A model generated the notes under the pieces. The model was not told where the DNA came from. It did not search any database and saw only the letters and a program-made list of their open reading frames with translations. From assembly GCA_026413225.1 (NCBI GenBank), contig CM048553.1, positions 44,680,001 to 44,744,000 of the forward strand: a DNA stretch of 64,000 bases, given 5' to 3'. Position numbers and translations under genes: made by a program. This DNA is from Otis tarda (lineage: Eukaryota > Chordata > Aves > Otidiformes > Otididae). Numbering within the stretch: position 1 is the stretch's first letter; each line of letters begins with the position of its first letter. Positions 25,851 to 38,940 of this stretch are shown piece after piece.

Positions 25851-28800
25851 TGATTGTGCCCTCTCTAGTGGCAGAAGGCAGAATTGTTGTATGTCACTTA
25901 ATGGATCGTGTATGAGAGCACAAAAACTCTGATTTAAAGACATTATTTAAGTGCAGTGCAAACATCTACTCCATTTAGCCATAGCTGGAAGAAAAAAAAA
26001 ATCATTCTGTATCTGTCACAATAGAAGACAATTAAATCTGCTTGTTCTTACGACTGACTGTCCTGGGCATGTCTTACAGGAACGATAGAGGAGGAATGCC
26101 CTTTTTTCCCCTCTTTTTTTTTTTTTTCTCTTTAAATAACGTCCTCCACCCCCAGATATTTTGATTCACGGTATAAGATCCTGCGTTTCGATGTGTGGTC
26201 CATGTCATGGCAGGTTTGGAAGAATATTTGTTAATCTTAGCCAAATGCTTACGAACACCCAAGGGGTGGTTGACTAATCAACATCAAATAAGGGGAGCCC
26301 CTATGGCGATGAATTGCTGGTCTGGCTGCCCTTAGGGATCCTTGCTTACCCTCCTAGTGCCTGATGAAAAGCATCTCCAAGTTTGTCTTCCCAAGGGCCA
26401 TGAAAGGTGAGATAAGAAACTAGGAAGCAGGCATGATAAATGTTCGTGCTCTCCCTGCCCAGAGGAGACTCCCTGGGGTTTTTTTTTGCCTGTGAGTGTA
26501 GCCAAGGGAAGAAAAGGATGGAGGTTGAGACATTCACAGACTGCTTGTGCTGCTGCTGAGCTTTTGATTTAGTAGTGAAATAATGATGTACAGTAATTTA
26601 CAGTGGTCTCTCTTCTAGTCATAAATCTCCTTTCTTGGAATAGAGAGGCAAGATGTCTTGCTTTCTACTTGCTGGATTCTGCCGATGTTTAGGTGGCTTG
26701 AATACAGGAGACAGCTGTTGCTACAAATGCACAACTCTTCTAGTCTCCTTCTACCATCATTTCTATGTGTGCCAGCAGCAAGTCTTTATAAATCCTAGAA
26801 TAGTTATGCATACAGAGAACTTAAATGGTCCTAGGAAGCATCTCTAGGATAAAGAACGGGAAAAAATCAGGCAAACGTGCCAAATAGGGTTGGATTTTTG
26901 TTTGGTTGTTTGGTTTTTTTTTAATTTCATGAAACTAGATGAGCCTTGGGTTTTTCTCCCTGTCAATTCTGCCACAGTGAGACTTCTTTTTCCTCTGAAA
27001 GGCATGCATAAACATTTTTGGCTGTGTTGCTGAGTTAACCAGTCAAGATGAATGCTGCAGAATTTCTAACGCTGGTGTCACTGGAGAGGAGTCACTACAT
27101 CAGAGGCTTTTTAAATACAGTTTGCGAGTACAAATTCAATTCTGCAGTTTTTAAGCTGCTTCAAAAAGCAAAACTGGATACGTAGATTCATGCTCACACC
27201 TGCTTTCATACCTGCTGACTTGCATCAGTGATGTGAGACAAGACACCTCTCACGTATTAGGCAACAGAGCCTTTTTTTTTTTTTTTGAGTGACTAAATAA
27301 TCTGATACTTTTGAAGTTCTCGGCACTGCAGAAAAATTATGGCACTTATTTAAGGGTTTGAATATGCAATTAAGCATCTAATTTTAAACCTGTGGAATCA
27401 ATAATATTGGACTTTGCTACAAAGTTATTTCCTTTTTATGGTATCTGCCAACTGCTGAAGTATGCATTAGTACATTTGACATATTAATGCATTTTAGTAA
27501 CGGAGGTACCTGATCAAGCAGCAGCTAAATGATCACAAAATAGATCTGTGAGGTGAAATCAGAGACTGCAATAAACAAGGGAAAACCACTTGCCTTTATC
27601 GTGTCCTGATGGGTGAAATCCCTGTCTCTGATCTGACTTTAAAAACTGGACCTGGTTTGTGGAGCCCTTATGGCCTTAGGACCCAGCATCCCCTCTAATC
27701 GACTACCACATGCATTGTTTTCTTTGGTCCTTGTGATGCTTTTTCTTCCCTTTCTCAGAGTAATTTTTGACAGGATTGTAGTATGTTCCTGTAATTCCAA
27801 ATAAGCGTATTCTGACTTGCTCGTAAATGTAAATCAAATACTTAGCTATTACTAATACACTCTAGCATACCTGGTTATAGTAAGATACAGGCCTTTCCCA
27901 GTTGCTGACTGGAGCTTTCTCCCTTGTCTTTCAGCTGATCCGAAGCAGTGAAGGTAGCTGTGTACTGTATGTACGCGTTGAATTACTGTGGGCACTCCCC
28001 AGCTACTGCTGGTTTTGGTCTTTGCTTTATGGTATTGCATACCTATCACTCACTTGACAGATTCTGTACACTAGATGCTTATTGAGATGGCATTTGAATA
28101 TAGTCCAGTTATTCACAGTGGGGAGGTTTGTTATCAAATCAGCAGGAAAAGTGGCATTCTCGGCTCCAGCAGATGCACAAGTGTCATCCAGTTTGTACTG
28201 ATGTGTTGAACAGCAAATGTGTAATGTAAGGGACAGTCAGAATACTACAAGGCAGCCTTTTAACACCGCGGAAGCTATCTCGGTATTTAACATGCTGAGA
28301 AGACAAGCTAATCAAGAAGGACTTGTCTAGATGTCTGTTCCTTTAACTCCTTAGTTATTTTGTAGGTACTGACGGACAGTGTGAACTTTAAATCAATTTA
28401 TTGCCTGTGTTTACATAGGCAGTAAAACCATTGCCATATCATTTAACTACACACAGAGTGAATTGTTGACCATGAGCTGATCTGACCTTTTCAAGTCTAA
28501 TCAAGAAATCTGAAATATTATTTCAGCCTGTCAGCTTCAGTAATATGCAGTAAGAGTATCTGGATCTAACTGAAAATGTCAGATGCACTCTAATATGCAA
28601 CCCATCAAAGTTACGATGCATATGAACCAAGAACTGGTTAAGAATATAAATCTGTAACATCTGTGGTGCATCTCAATTGCTTAGATAAATTGTTCTGCCA
28701 TTGATACAGGCTAGCTAAAGACCTGCATTAAAAGCAATTCTTTGGAATACATGTGAGATGTACAGCTGCTTAAATAGTAAAATGATCTTGAAAGAGGAGT

Positions 28801-31460
28801 GGTAACACCAGGTTAGAATGCTACTGGAAAAACCAGTGACCAGTGAGAATTCCAGTGCTCTGGTTAAAGTCTTGCTAGTTTCATTGTGTGGCAATGTAAG
28901 ATTAGTGGTCTCATGTAACCTCAAAATGTTCCTTTGACATTTTAATAATTTGCTGCTTGTGAAGTTTTTACTCTTTCCAGAAATAATAATGATATAAGCT
29001 GAGGTGTCCTTATTAATCTTATTTGGGTTGAATTTAGTATTAAGCATTTTTCATAGTCTTGTGCTTTTTATGAAAAAGTCTACTTCTATTTTTAAAAGCT
29101 TTCTAAAAAACACCACTTTTCTGTAGGTTATGGCGTTTAATGATGCTTAATTTCTTTGTCTCAGCTTTTGTTCCTAGTATTTTACTAGATATTCAGATCT
29201 ATGATAAATTTATCTAGTAATTATTTATCAAGCAGGAGACCAGTTATTCATTGGTGTAATTTCTGGATGATGAATTTAAATTTGGATTAAAGTGGACAGG
29301 CACAATGAAAAGCAACTTTATATCCTAAGAAAATAGTATTTTGTTAGCTAAACAGTCTCTCAAGATTGTTTAATCCTAAAGCAGTTCTTACACTAAAATT
29401 GAGTTTATTTTTAATCTAATAATGGGTGGTTCACGCAATTTGAGGCATTATTAACTGAATTGCTACTATTAGGAAAATGTTGTTGGAACTAGAATTAAAA
29501 TGAACTATAGGAAGCATTGCTGAACCGATAACTGCATTTAGAAAATAGTGTATATTTTAAACTACCCAGTTAATGCTATATGAACTGTTCTTGTGAGGCA
29601 ATGCTGCCCTCCCGTGGTATGCTGCAGAAAGTAGGAATTTTTGTCCCAGTCTGAGAGAGTTCCAGGGCTTCCTATTAAAGAGAAATTGCTGAACTGGTGA
29701 AAATAGTGGAAAAAATGCTCTTTAAAAGACCATTATGTGCCTTCTCTATTACAAGACCAAAAAAAAAAACAAACCACAAGTGTAACAAACATTTGTGCAG
29801 TGCTTTTATGTATGCATGGTGCAGATGTGGATGAGTGTACAAATTATATACAGGAATATGCTGTGAACACAAGACAACAAATTGAGGGCTGCATGAAGTT
29901 TGGGTAGCAACGTGGAGGATGAATTGAAGACAAAATAAACAGAAACCAGGTAGCTACTGAAAGTTAGCAGGACCAATTACAATTAACTTTTGTTTAACAG
30001 TATAGTTTCGTCTTGTATATAATATTTAGAGATTTTTCATTAATGTTTACGTGTTCAGTTCTGCAATAGGAAAGTAAATGGGACCCTGGCCAGCAATTTG
30101 CATGGGAATAGGATTAGTTCTTGTGCAAATGAAGCTGTGTCAAAACTGGCATCTTCTGTCAGGGGCTATTGATTACAAAGATAGCACTCTAAGCTCAGGA
30201 AGTCCCTCCAGTGCACGTTCCTGAGAGCTGAGGAAGGTAGTCCAAGGAAATATTACTATTGCATGGTTTATTCTTAATATATTTCTTCAGAAATCTGTTA
30301 TTTAAGCACTGCTGGAGACAGAATATTGGGGTAGATTGTCCAGCTCTGACTGTTGTTTGTTAAATAAGTGTGTTGCTGTTTGCTTTAGTTTTGTCTTTCT
30401 TCCATTTCTCCCTGCGACGTAGTTTCACTAGAGAGCAGAAAGAGATGAGCCTTGTTTCAAATACAAGAACTTTAGTTCCTACATCTGACTCTAGTAAAGT
30501 ATGTGTGGTAGGGTTTGGTTTTTTTGTTTGGTTTTTTTTAAGGTATAAAATATCTCTTTGTTTTTATAATTCGCATTTTTCTAATTACTGAACAACTTGC
30601 AAAACACACAGCTCTTATTCCTGTGGCATATGGCTTGAACTCTGTTTTGTTTGCTCCTCATCGCTCTTAATGCATTAGAGATCACCAAACTCTAGAGAAA
30701 ACTTTACCTGTATGTTAAAATCTCTGGTTCATGTATTTCTTCATGTCTTAGATGTGAACAGATTGCCAGATGCAGGATCAGGGGATTTTTTTCCTCAAAC
30801 TGGTTTGCTTGAGGACTTTGCCTGAGTATGAGTTCATGTCTACTACTTAGGGTCTGGTCACTTGGGAGATGTTTTAAAAACTGTGGAATACAATGACATT
30901 CCCAACCTGCTCCAGTCCAGCAGCATGTTACAGTTGTGGTGGCTGTTGATGTTTTATTGCTACCTTTTACAATAAGGTTCTAGGAGTTGTTTTGTGTCTA
31001 TGGTGCCTGCCCGTCTACAGAGCAGGTGTGGACCATTTTGAACTAGACCCCAGCTACTCAGTTCCCTGTGACTGTGGCAGATGGGACCTGAAGATCCAAG
31101 TGGTCCTTCACAGGCTTCACTGATTGCAAAGTAGGGGCATTTACCTTCGTGCATGTAGACTGTAATAAGTGATCCTTTTGAGACCTAGCTGTAAAACCAC
31201 TGCAGGTATGGCTCTAGTTAAAGGTGAACTAAATCAACACCGAAATGCCTTGTTCTGCCTTGCCCCGTGTGACACCCTGCCACAGCAAAACCGGTTTTAT
31301 ATGTTCTTTTTCTGTTAATTAGTATTTTGTCAGTGTAGCATCCCAGCTCAGCTCATCAAATGGTTATGTGAATGGCAGTGGTATTGTTCCTTGATCTAGA
31401 AAAAATGCATGAGGTCTAAGACTGTCTAACAGTTTTCTTTCTTCTCCATAACTTTTGCAG

Positions 31461-31634
31461 GTATTGGGGCTGCTGGTGTGGACCCTGATTGCTGGAACAG
31501 AATACTTTCTATATCCAGCCTTTGGCTGGGTGATGTTTGTAGCTGTGTTTTACTGGGTTCTCACCGTATTCTTTCTGATCATCTACATGACAATGACCTA
31601 CACCAGGATCCCCCAAGTGCCATGGACCACGGTG
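31461..31634 (+). CDS. CMTM8: CMTM8 coding exon 2 (residues 60-117)
   Basis: Acceptor CTTTTGCAG ends at 31460 and the donor GTAAAT begins at 31635; the exon is 174 bp, phase 0 at both ends. It encodes the rest of the first membrane span (VLGLLVWTLIAGTEYF), a short loop (LYPAFGW) and the second span (VMFVAVFYWVLTVFFLIIY), ending in TYTRIPQVPWTTV. This is the core of the MARVEL domain and is nearly identical to the human sequence as I recall it. Because it is frame-neutral, skipping it would join residue 59 to 118 and delete about two membrane spans. An exon-2-lacking isoform has been described for human CMTM8 (from memory). Confidence 0.96.
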
Positions 31635-34600
31635 GTAAATACACTCATTCTTTGTTGTTTCAGGTTTACTGAGTTATGAAGAGAATAAAATATTGATGCA
31701 TTCTATGGGTGTCATTAACCAACTGTACTTAATGCTTTTTTGCAGATTTTCCCCTAGTTACTGTGTGGCTGCATACCTGCAGTGTTTAACCTTCATACTA
31801 CCCAGACACTTTCAAAACACTGTTCCTATGATGTTTCACCATTTTGTTCGGCAGTTGATGTAGTGACTTGGTTTTTAATAATGTGTGTGTGACTGATACT
31901 TATGCACAATGGCCTCTTTTTCTCCGTGTAGCGATTACCTCCCATGAAGAATGAGTCTGTTGCTGCCTCTGAGCTAACAGACCTGGTATATGGATTAAAC
32001 AGCAGAAATCCCTGCTTGAGTCAACATCATAAATTGGAAGTGGGACACTGCCTCTTAAACATGAGTCTTCCTCTGCTGAAGTAAAAGCAAAGGTGGTTCA
32101 GAGGTAGCAACAGTCTGACAATCCACATAGGGCCTACTGTGAAAATGGTGCTGAAAATTAGTGTTGTATATATGTAAAATAAATGCCATGTAATCCTTTG
32201 CTTTTAGCTCAAGACTTAATGCAAATCAGATAAACAGCTAATTACAGAAAAAATTCACAGGCACTTAAAATTCAGATCCAGTTTTTGTGGTTTGAACAAA
32301 CCCAGCTAGCTGTACCTCTCAACAGTGATTTCTACATGATTTTCATAACAGGCTGATATTCAGGGTAATAGATCCTAAATGTCATTGTCATCTCAGCCAA
32401 CTGGCTATTTGTGACCCATGCAAGAATTATGATAAATTTTACCTTTACATTTGTCTGATACAGTAAGATACTGTTCTGTTTTTTTTTTTCTTACTAGCTA
32501 AAGATTATTGACTAGAGTTCTGTTATTTTTATGATAAAATGTTTGACTTCTGTGTTGCAAGCAGCTTGCTATCAGCTATATTGTGTATGTGACTAAAATG
32601 GAATACTCTTTTCTTTTCATCTTCCCATTTGCTGCTGTAATAAATAGCCGGCTATAGCAATTACTAATAAGAACAACCAGGATTATGTTCAGATGGCTTC
32701 TCTGTTTTCAAGTTTCATGACCAGCAATTACCATTAAGGTTATAACACTGCTATAGAAATATTTGATTACTTCAATTACAGCAGTAATGTGTCTGGGTAC
32801 ATTTAAAGGTGTAGATTTTTTTTTTCCCCATTGCATTAGGTGTAAGTAAAGTACATTCAAAGGAAAGCATCTTTGTAGCCATGCGGATACAGCTTTAGTC
32901 ATTACCCCTCTTTCATCAGTTTAACACTGTTATCAGACAACAGCTGCACATAAATGAGTTGCCCCTGATCTAAGTGGTAGACAAGCTAGAGTATTTGATT
33001 TGTTTCTACTTCATATTGAGTGTATTTCTTGCTCTGAGTTCCAAACATATTTTAGATAATATTAGATAAATGTAGGTCCAAAAGGTATTCTCCATTTATA
33101 GTAAAGGGTAATATGAAGAGAAAATAAATGGAATATAAATAAAAGATGCATGCATTGCACCTTGTTTTACTCTGAGGTATTAAAAGAACTGTTGGAAACA
33201 GCCTTTGAATTGGACCTCTGCCACTTCTGGCTGGCCAGGAGGAATGTTGGGTCTTTACCAGATAGATGATGTTAATGTCTTAATTCAAGACAGCATGACA
33301 CACACTTTTTTAAGTGACACACACCTTTTTGAGCGAGTGAGTTTACGCCCACCTTCCCCCTATTCTCTGAAGTATCCTGAATTTCAGTCTCTGCTAGTTA
33401 TTGCTCTGCCTCCTTAGGCGACAGTTAGCTCAAACTGTGCCTGTTGTATGCAGTATCCAAAATTACATCTGGACTTCTTTGTCATAAATCCACTTTTTGC
33501 AGCTTAAGCACATTATCAAATTGCTTAAGATGCAGTTACTTTTACTGCAAATTAACCCAAAGGACATGCTTCAAAACTGACTGTCCTTAATAGTGCAAGT
33601 TCTTTGCTAAAACAATCAATGGAAGCTTTTAGAATCTGGTAAATTTGGATTTAAGAAGCAGATGGTAATTTAGCATGAACCATTTGGTTTGAGTAATATA
33701 TTGGCAGTAAAGGCCCAATCAGCTTGCATTGCATTCCATCTTTCCCAACGGTGTTATTTCCCAGAGCAGCACTTCTCAAAAATTACGTGCTTTTTTTCTT
33801 TTCTACATGACAAGATATTGCAGGGATTTGTAGCTTTCCAGGGTAATTGAGTCTTTTTGGAACTGGAAATCTAAAAATAACAACAATACTCTTGGCAATC
33901 AAATTTGGAGTTTGAAAATCAGTGCTTTGCAGGAGTTCACCTGAACCTGTCAATTGTTGGCATCTTATCCTGAAATTGGCAGTTTGGTATTTTATTACTG
34001 TAATGCTCAGATAAAACAGGAGAGGCGAGGTCTGTGGATAGAGATAATACCTTTTATTAGATCAACAGATATAGGTGAGATAAGCCCCACTCATTTATAA
34101 GTGTATGAATCAAACTTCAAGTGCCAGGCCTTGGACTCCATCTGAGTGCAGAGGCACTGCCCACAGTTCCCTGCAGAAAGGTGTGTAAGTGTCTCTTTTC
34201 CAAATGCTCTGAAATTCCAAGGACTTAGGAATCACAGGAGGATGTGCATGCCCTTCAGCCTGCTCTGAAAACTGTAAGAAGGCTTTGTATGGGAAGTCTC
34301 ATATAGACCTGAAGACTGACGTATTGACAGATGACAGCACAGCATGTTGCTCTCTGGAGGGGTCTGCAGTTGAGAAAGCACATGTTTGGGGAATGGCTTC
34401 CCTTCAGAATGTTTTGAACCCTGTGTGTCATGGGAGCGTGCAGCAGTGGGTCAGGCTCTACCGAGTCTGAAGTAAACTGTGCCAGAACCAAACGTCCTGG
34501 AGATGGATTTGAGGAGCTTCCATACCAGCGCCTTCAGGCTGTTGATCTATGCTGTGATGCACTGAGGGAATTGCTGATGTGGATACAGCTGTTGTCGCTG

Positions 34601-35999
34601 CCTTCTGAACTTCTTTTCTTGGGCTGCAGCTCTTTTTTTAGATTCTGACAGAGTCAGTGACTATTGAATTCAGTAGTGAATAATTGGCATATATTCCTAG
34701 CATCCACTGGCTCACACTGTGGAAATTAATAAGTTGGAGCTGCACCAGTATGGCAACATTTAGAGACAACTGGGGTGACAGGGTTAAGGGTTATGATATT
34801 TGTGTGACGCTCTGGAGTGCAAACATGGGATCAGAAGCTGAAGGGAGCAGATCATGTACAACATTAGGACCTCATCTAAGTTGAGTTACTAATTCCTGCA
34901 GTTGTAAACAGGTGCAAAGCATGTCATGGGTGTTCCACTTAAACATGGCACCAGTGAACTAAAAGTATACTTTATGGCCAAATTTGTATGCCTTAGACAA
35001 GTAGCAGGGTGGAGTTTGGGGGGATTTTTCTTCTTTCTTTTTTTTTTTTTTTAATAATATGTATGAACTTCCTATAGGCATGACCAAGTAGTGAGTAAAG
35101 GACAAAGTATGAAAATCACGTACTTTCTAGAAACCCCTCATACCTTTTTATCTGCCTTTCATCTTCTTAGATTTCCATTCTCCCTTTCTTTCCTGTTTTC
35201 TCTCACATGCAAAACCTGAAGAAACTGTTCTTGTTTGTTCTCTGTAGCGTTATGCGAGATCAATGTTATCTGCTTTGCTTCTGTCTTAGTAATGAAGATG
35301 GGTGCTCTGAGACATTAACTCTGCCCCTTGGAAGGGAAAATGCAGCATCTGCCATAGATGGTTCTTGATCACCCATATAGTCCATTCAGACTGTTCTCTT
35401 TAGTTTTGTCTATTTCTTTCTCCTCTCAAAAGCAGGCAGAAGGGAAAGGTACTGCAAGGTGGAAGAATATGACTGAAAAAATGACACCCTCTGTATCTCC
35501 TTCAGAAGTGGAGAAAACAAAGTTTTGGAAACATTATAAATATTTTTCATATGCCAGAAGTTATTTATTCCTACAGTGGATTTTTGTGTAGATTAGAAAT
35601 GTAATCAGATTGCAATTTTGTTTTGTTTCTTTTTTTTTTTTTATATGTAGTGTCATATTCTTACAGCCTAACACTGATATTGTAATAACCAAACTGTGTC
35701 CTTATTTTCACTTTTGGAAAATCACAGTACACCAGCTTTAAGACTCTTCTGGATTTAGTGCGATGCAGAGCACAGTTTCTCCAAAATGTGCTTTAATGTT
35801 TATGGATCTTCAAAATAAGCAGTTAAACTTTAATCTTACCGATAGAAACTTTGAAGGTGAAAATAATTAAAAATCACATTTCTAGTGTACATTGCATGTC
35901 TTCATTATATTTCAGAGGAGAGTTTTGTCATGTTGGAATAGAAAATGGTAATGAATGCATGTGCATATTAATTACTTACGTCGTTTGGTGTTTCAACAG
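31635..35999 (+). other. CMTM8: CMTM8 intron 2 (4.4 kb)
   Basis: Begins GTAAAT and ends TTTCAACAG. AT-rich, with no additional exon seen. A motif at about 34041-34081 resembles one at 42281-42295 and may be a remnant of an old interspersed repeat. A poly-T tract lies at about 35037-35052. Confidence 0.85.
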
Positions 36000-36116
36000 G
36001 GTCTATGTTTTAATGGAAGTGCCTTCGTTTTGTACCTCATTGCTGCTATTGTAGATGCATCTTCAGTTACCAAAGAACTGGACAGTCACAATTACAACAG
36101 CTGGGCAGCTTCTTCA
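36000..36116 (+). CDS. CMTM8: CMTM8 coding exon 3 (residues 118-156)
   Basis: Acceptor CAACAG ends at 35999 and donor GTGAGT begins at 36117; 117 bp, phase 0 at both ends. It encodes the third membrane span (GLCFNGSAFVLYLIAAIVDA) and the extracellular or lumenal loop SSVTKELDSHNYNSWAASS. The loop carries the conserved D-S-H-N-[YF]-N-S-W-A-A-S-S motif of CMTM8. The reading continues without adjustment into exon 4. Confidence 0.96.
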
Positions 36117-38856
36117 GTGAGTTTATTTTTTGTTTAAATCAGTTCTACATCCAATAATGTTATATCAAAACAAGCTCGCTGGAAGTGCGGGTTGAAATGC
36201 CTGGGTTCTGGATTTTGAAAAGCTGCAGGCTGGTATAGAAGCTCATATACAAAACCTATAGGTAGCTGTAATTTAGTTCATAGTTTTTGGAGGTGACTAG
36301 AAATTCCACAAGGAGGTGACAGTCACATCAGAAAAGGCTGTAATGTTTTTAAGATCACACTACTTTTCCCCTCTCCTGCCCCTGTTTATTACTAGCTCTC
36401 TGGCAGAGGTTATAGCCTGCACATCAGAGCAGGCAACACAGTTTGGGTGCGCACCAAGTCGCCTCAATGCACTCGGACAACTTCAAAAGCAGTTTAAACT
36501 AACTTGGCTAACTTTGCACGCATGTGGATAAGGTGCTTTCAGCTTTTTGTGGGCTAAGGCATATACACAGCACGTTTGGGAAGGTCCTGAAGTGGTATTG
36601 CTGTTTCTACAGCGATCTTCCTGTTACAGCCTCAACTTTTGATAATCTTTCTTCTGAGTTGAGTAGGCAAGGCCTAAAAAATCATGTAACTTTCCAGTGT
36701 TTTAAACTGGATGCAAATCATTAATTAGTCTGATGTTACTGTCTTAGTACTTAGATTTGGAAATCCAAAGCAGTCAGTCAATGCAGGTGAAAAACAACTT
36801 TTTTTTTTTTTTTAAAGAGCCTTGTTGCTGAGTAAGTGAACATATTCTCTAGCTAAGTTAAGGGAGTTGTAAAAGAATTGTGGCAACAGTAGTTAAATTT
36901 AATTATATAGAGTAATTCTGAATTACAGCTACTTTGCTGACTGTTAATGCTTCTGCAGTTGTCCTCTCTGGACTATTCTCTTCTGTCTGAAGCTTGTTTA
37001 CAGTCATGAACACAGAGACTTGAATGCCTGCTCTGTTTTTTGTCTTGGGAATTGGATAACTAAGTCCCTGTCACTTTAGTGGTGTTCAGGGTCATCTCCC
37101 CGTGGCAGTTCATAACCATTGTTCTGTTACTCAGCCGCTGCTGTTGACAGGAACTTGCTTGCTGATTCAGGTTTTATACAAAATGCGTAAATGCTCAGTG
37201 TCTCATGGGATGTTTGGAATCTCTTCTAATACCTCCTAATAGTGTTTATCTAATGCACTGTGTAAATAAACTATTAAATATAGATTCCTGCTTTCTGGAC
37301 CCATTAAGGGCTTCATGGATGGATGTTTGTGAGAATTTAGCAAATCATTTATCCCCAACAGTTGTTCTCTGTTAGAACGATTTTAGGTGGAGCTTTTACT
37401 TCATAAGAAACAAAATTATTGGAAAAGAAGAATGCTACAATTTCCTATTGCTATAACATTTTACATAATTTACAGTTTTTGGTGCCACAGATTAAATTTA
37501 CATTAAACAAGACTCACCAAGAGCCCTCTGTTGGACTTAGATTTACTGCCTATATGCCTGCTTAGTAGTGCCCTGCTGTCAGAGCTGAAGTGCCTACCCA
37601 GGCCAGTGATGGTATATGAGCAAGAAACATTGGTAGAATCATAAAATATAAAATATTTTTAGACTGGAAAGGACCTCTGGAGGTCATCTGGTCCAACTTG
37701 CTCCCCTCTTAAAGCAGGGCTAACTCGTCTCAGGCTACCAGGGCCTTGTCCACTTGACTTCCGAGTATTTCCAAGGATGGCTGTTCCACAACACCTCTGG
37801 GCCTCTGTTGCCATGTTTGATGACTCTCAGTGTGATTTTTATTTTTTTTTTCTCCTTAATATCTTGAAATTTCCCTTCTGGTAACATGAGTTTGTTCCTT
37901 TTTGTCCTATCACTGCTCACCGCCGAGAAAAGTAGTGCTAATCCTACTTGCAGTGTCAGCTTTTTTTGGTTCAGTTACCAGCACAAAGCATTCTGGTCTT
38001 ATCATAAGACCGTTTTGAACATTGTCTGTTTTGAACAACATGCAGTGATTAACAGGAACTTAACCACTGGCACTGACTTGGACTTTATCAGTACAACTGA
38101 AATAGTTCACGGCTGTGCTTTGGTTTCTTTGTGCATACGCTGCAAGGACTGAAGAAACACCACCACTGATACTGTGTCATTTTAATCTTTAAACATAAAA
38201 TGAATCTAGCCTGCTACAGAAGGCTTATTCTGTAGTCAGTTTCTGACAAAGTAGCGCTAGCTCGGCACAGTTGTTGTCAGTGTTACTTCAACTGAGGAAT
38301 AATGCCTTTGTTCATCAGCAGAGAACCTCTAGAATTGGTAACCTAACCTAACCCGTACTGCTGCTTGAGAACAGGTCTGGCCCTGCATTTGAATCCATGT
38401 TTTCTCTGTAAACAAGCTATTTTAATGCATAGTGTGCCATACTGAGGTACAGGTGGGCTGTAGGCAATTCCTGGAACACAGCAGCAGTGCAGGAATGTTA
38501 GCTTGAGCTCTCACTGTCCCGTGGACTGTTCCTCAGTCATTACCAGCAATTGATGTTACAACCAGCAAGTAGTCCAGTCTATAAGATCCATACTGAGGCA
38601 GTATAATGCGGAGACAGGAGTTGAAATATGCCATGTTTTGTCTGTTTCTACACCGGTATTTCTACGCATAATATAAGCTTACTTACACAATGTTGACTGC
38701 GATGGCCACACAAGTACAAGGAAGTGAAAGAGTCACTTTTTAGTCAGCCTGCTATTTGTGCTTTTTCCAAATCCCATAGCTATTTTTTCAGTGAAATGAT
38801 AGTGCTCTCAAAAAAAAATTTATTTCCTAATATATTTTTTCCCCCTCTCTCTACAG
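36117..38856 (+). other. CMTM8: CMTM8 intron 3 (2.7 kb)
   Basis: Begins GTGAGT and ends with a CT-rich tract (CCCCCTCTCTCTACAG). It contains one diverged antisense CR1 fragment, listed separately; otherwise nothing recognisable. Confidence 0.85.
37633..37940 (-). mobile_element. Diverged CR1 LINE 3' fragment, antisense
   Basis: The left edge TAGAATCATAAAATATAAAA is a mutated CR1 tail in reverse complement, followed by GGACCTCTGGAGGTCATCTG and GTCCAACTTGCTCCCCTCTT, typical of CR1 3' ends. The similarity continues to about 37940 (TTGTCCTATCACTGCTCACC). The tail octamers are eroded, so this is older than the copy at 5064. It is antisense to CMTM8 within intron 3. The right border is approximate. 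Confidence 0.9.
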
Positions 38857-38940
38857 TTCTTTGCCTTCGTGGTTACCTCCTGCTATGCTGGAAATACATA
38901 TTTTAGCTTTATATCTTGGAGATCACGAACTTTGCAGTAA
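38857..38940 (+). CDS. CMTM8: CMTM8 coding exon 4 and stop (residues 157-183)
   Basis: Acceptor CTCTCTACAG ends at 38856. Encodes the fourth membrane span and tail (FFAFVVTSCYAGNTYFSF, then ISWRSRTLQ), with TAA at 38938-38940. The basic WRSR tail is cytosolic in the usual four-span MARVEL topology. Human CMTM8 ends the same way apart from the residue before the final Gln (from memory). This is too short to stand out as an open frame by itself; it was found by extending the CMTM8 homology from exon 3. Confidence 0.95.
   Translation, partial: FFAFVVTSCYAGNTYFSFISWRSRTLQ

Larger units (their letters stand above)
2897..31460 (+). other. CMTM8: CMTM8 intron 1 (28.6 kb)
   Basis: Starts GTGAGT and ends in a pyrimidine-rich tract and TTTTGCAG. 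Beyond the CR1 fragments and simple repeats listed separately, I see no additional exon, RNA gene or recognisable pseudogene. The open frames in it are short, match no family I recognise and lie on either strand without splice logic. A long first intron is usual for CMTM8 and often holds regulatory DNA, but no specific enhancer can be called from reading. Confidence 0.85.
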
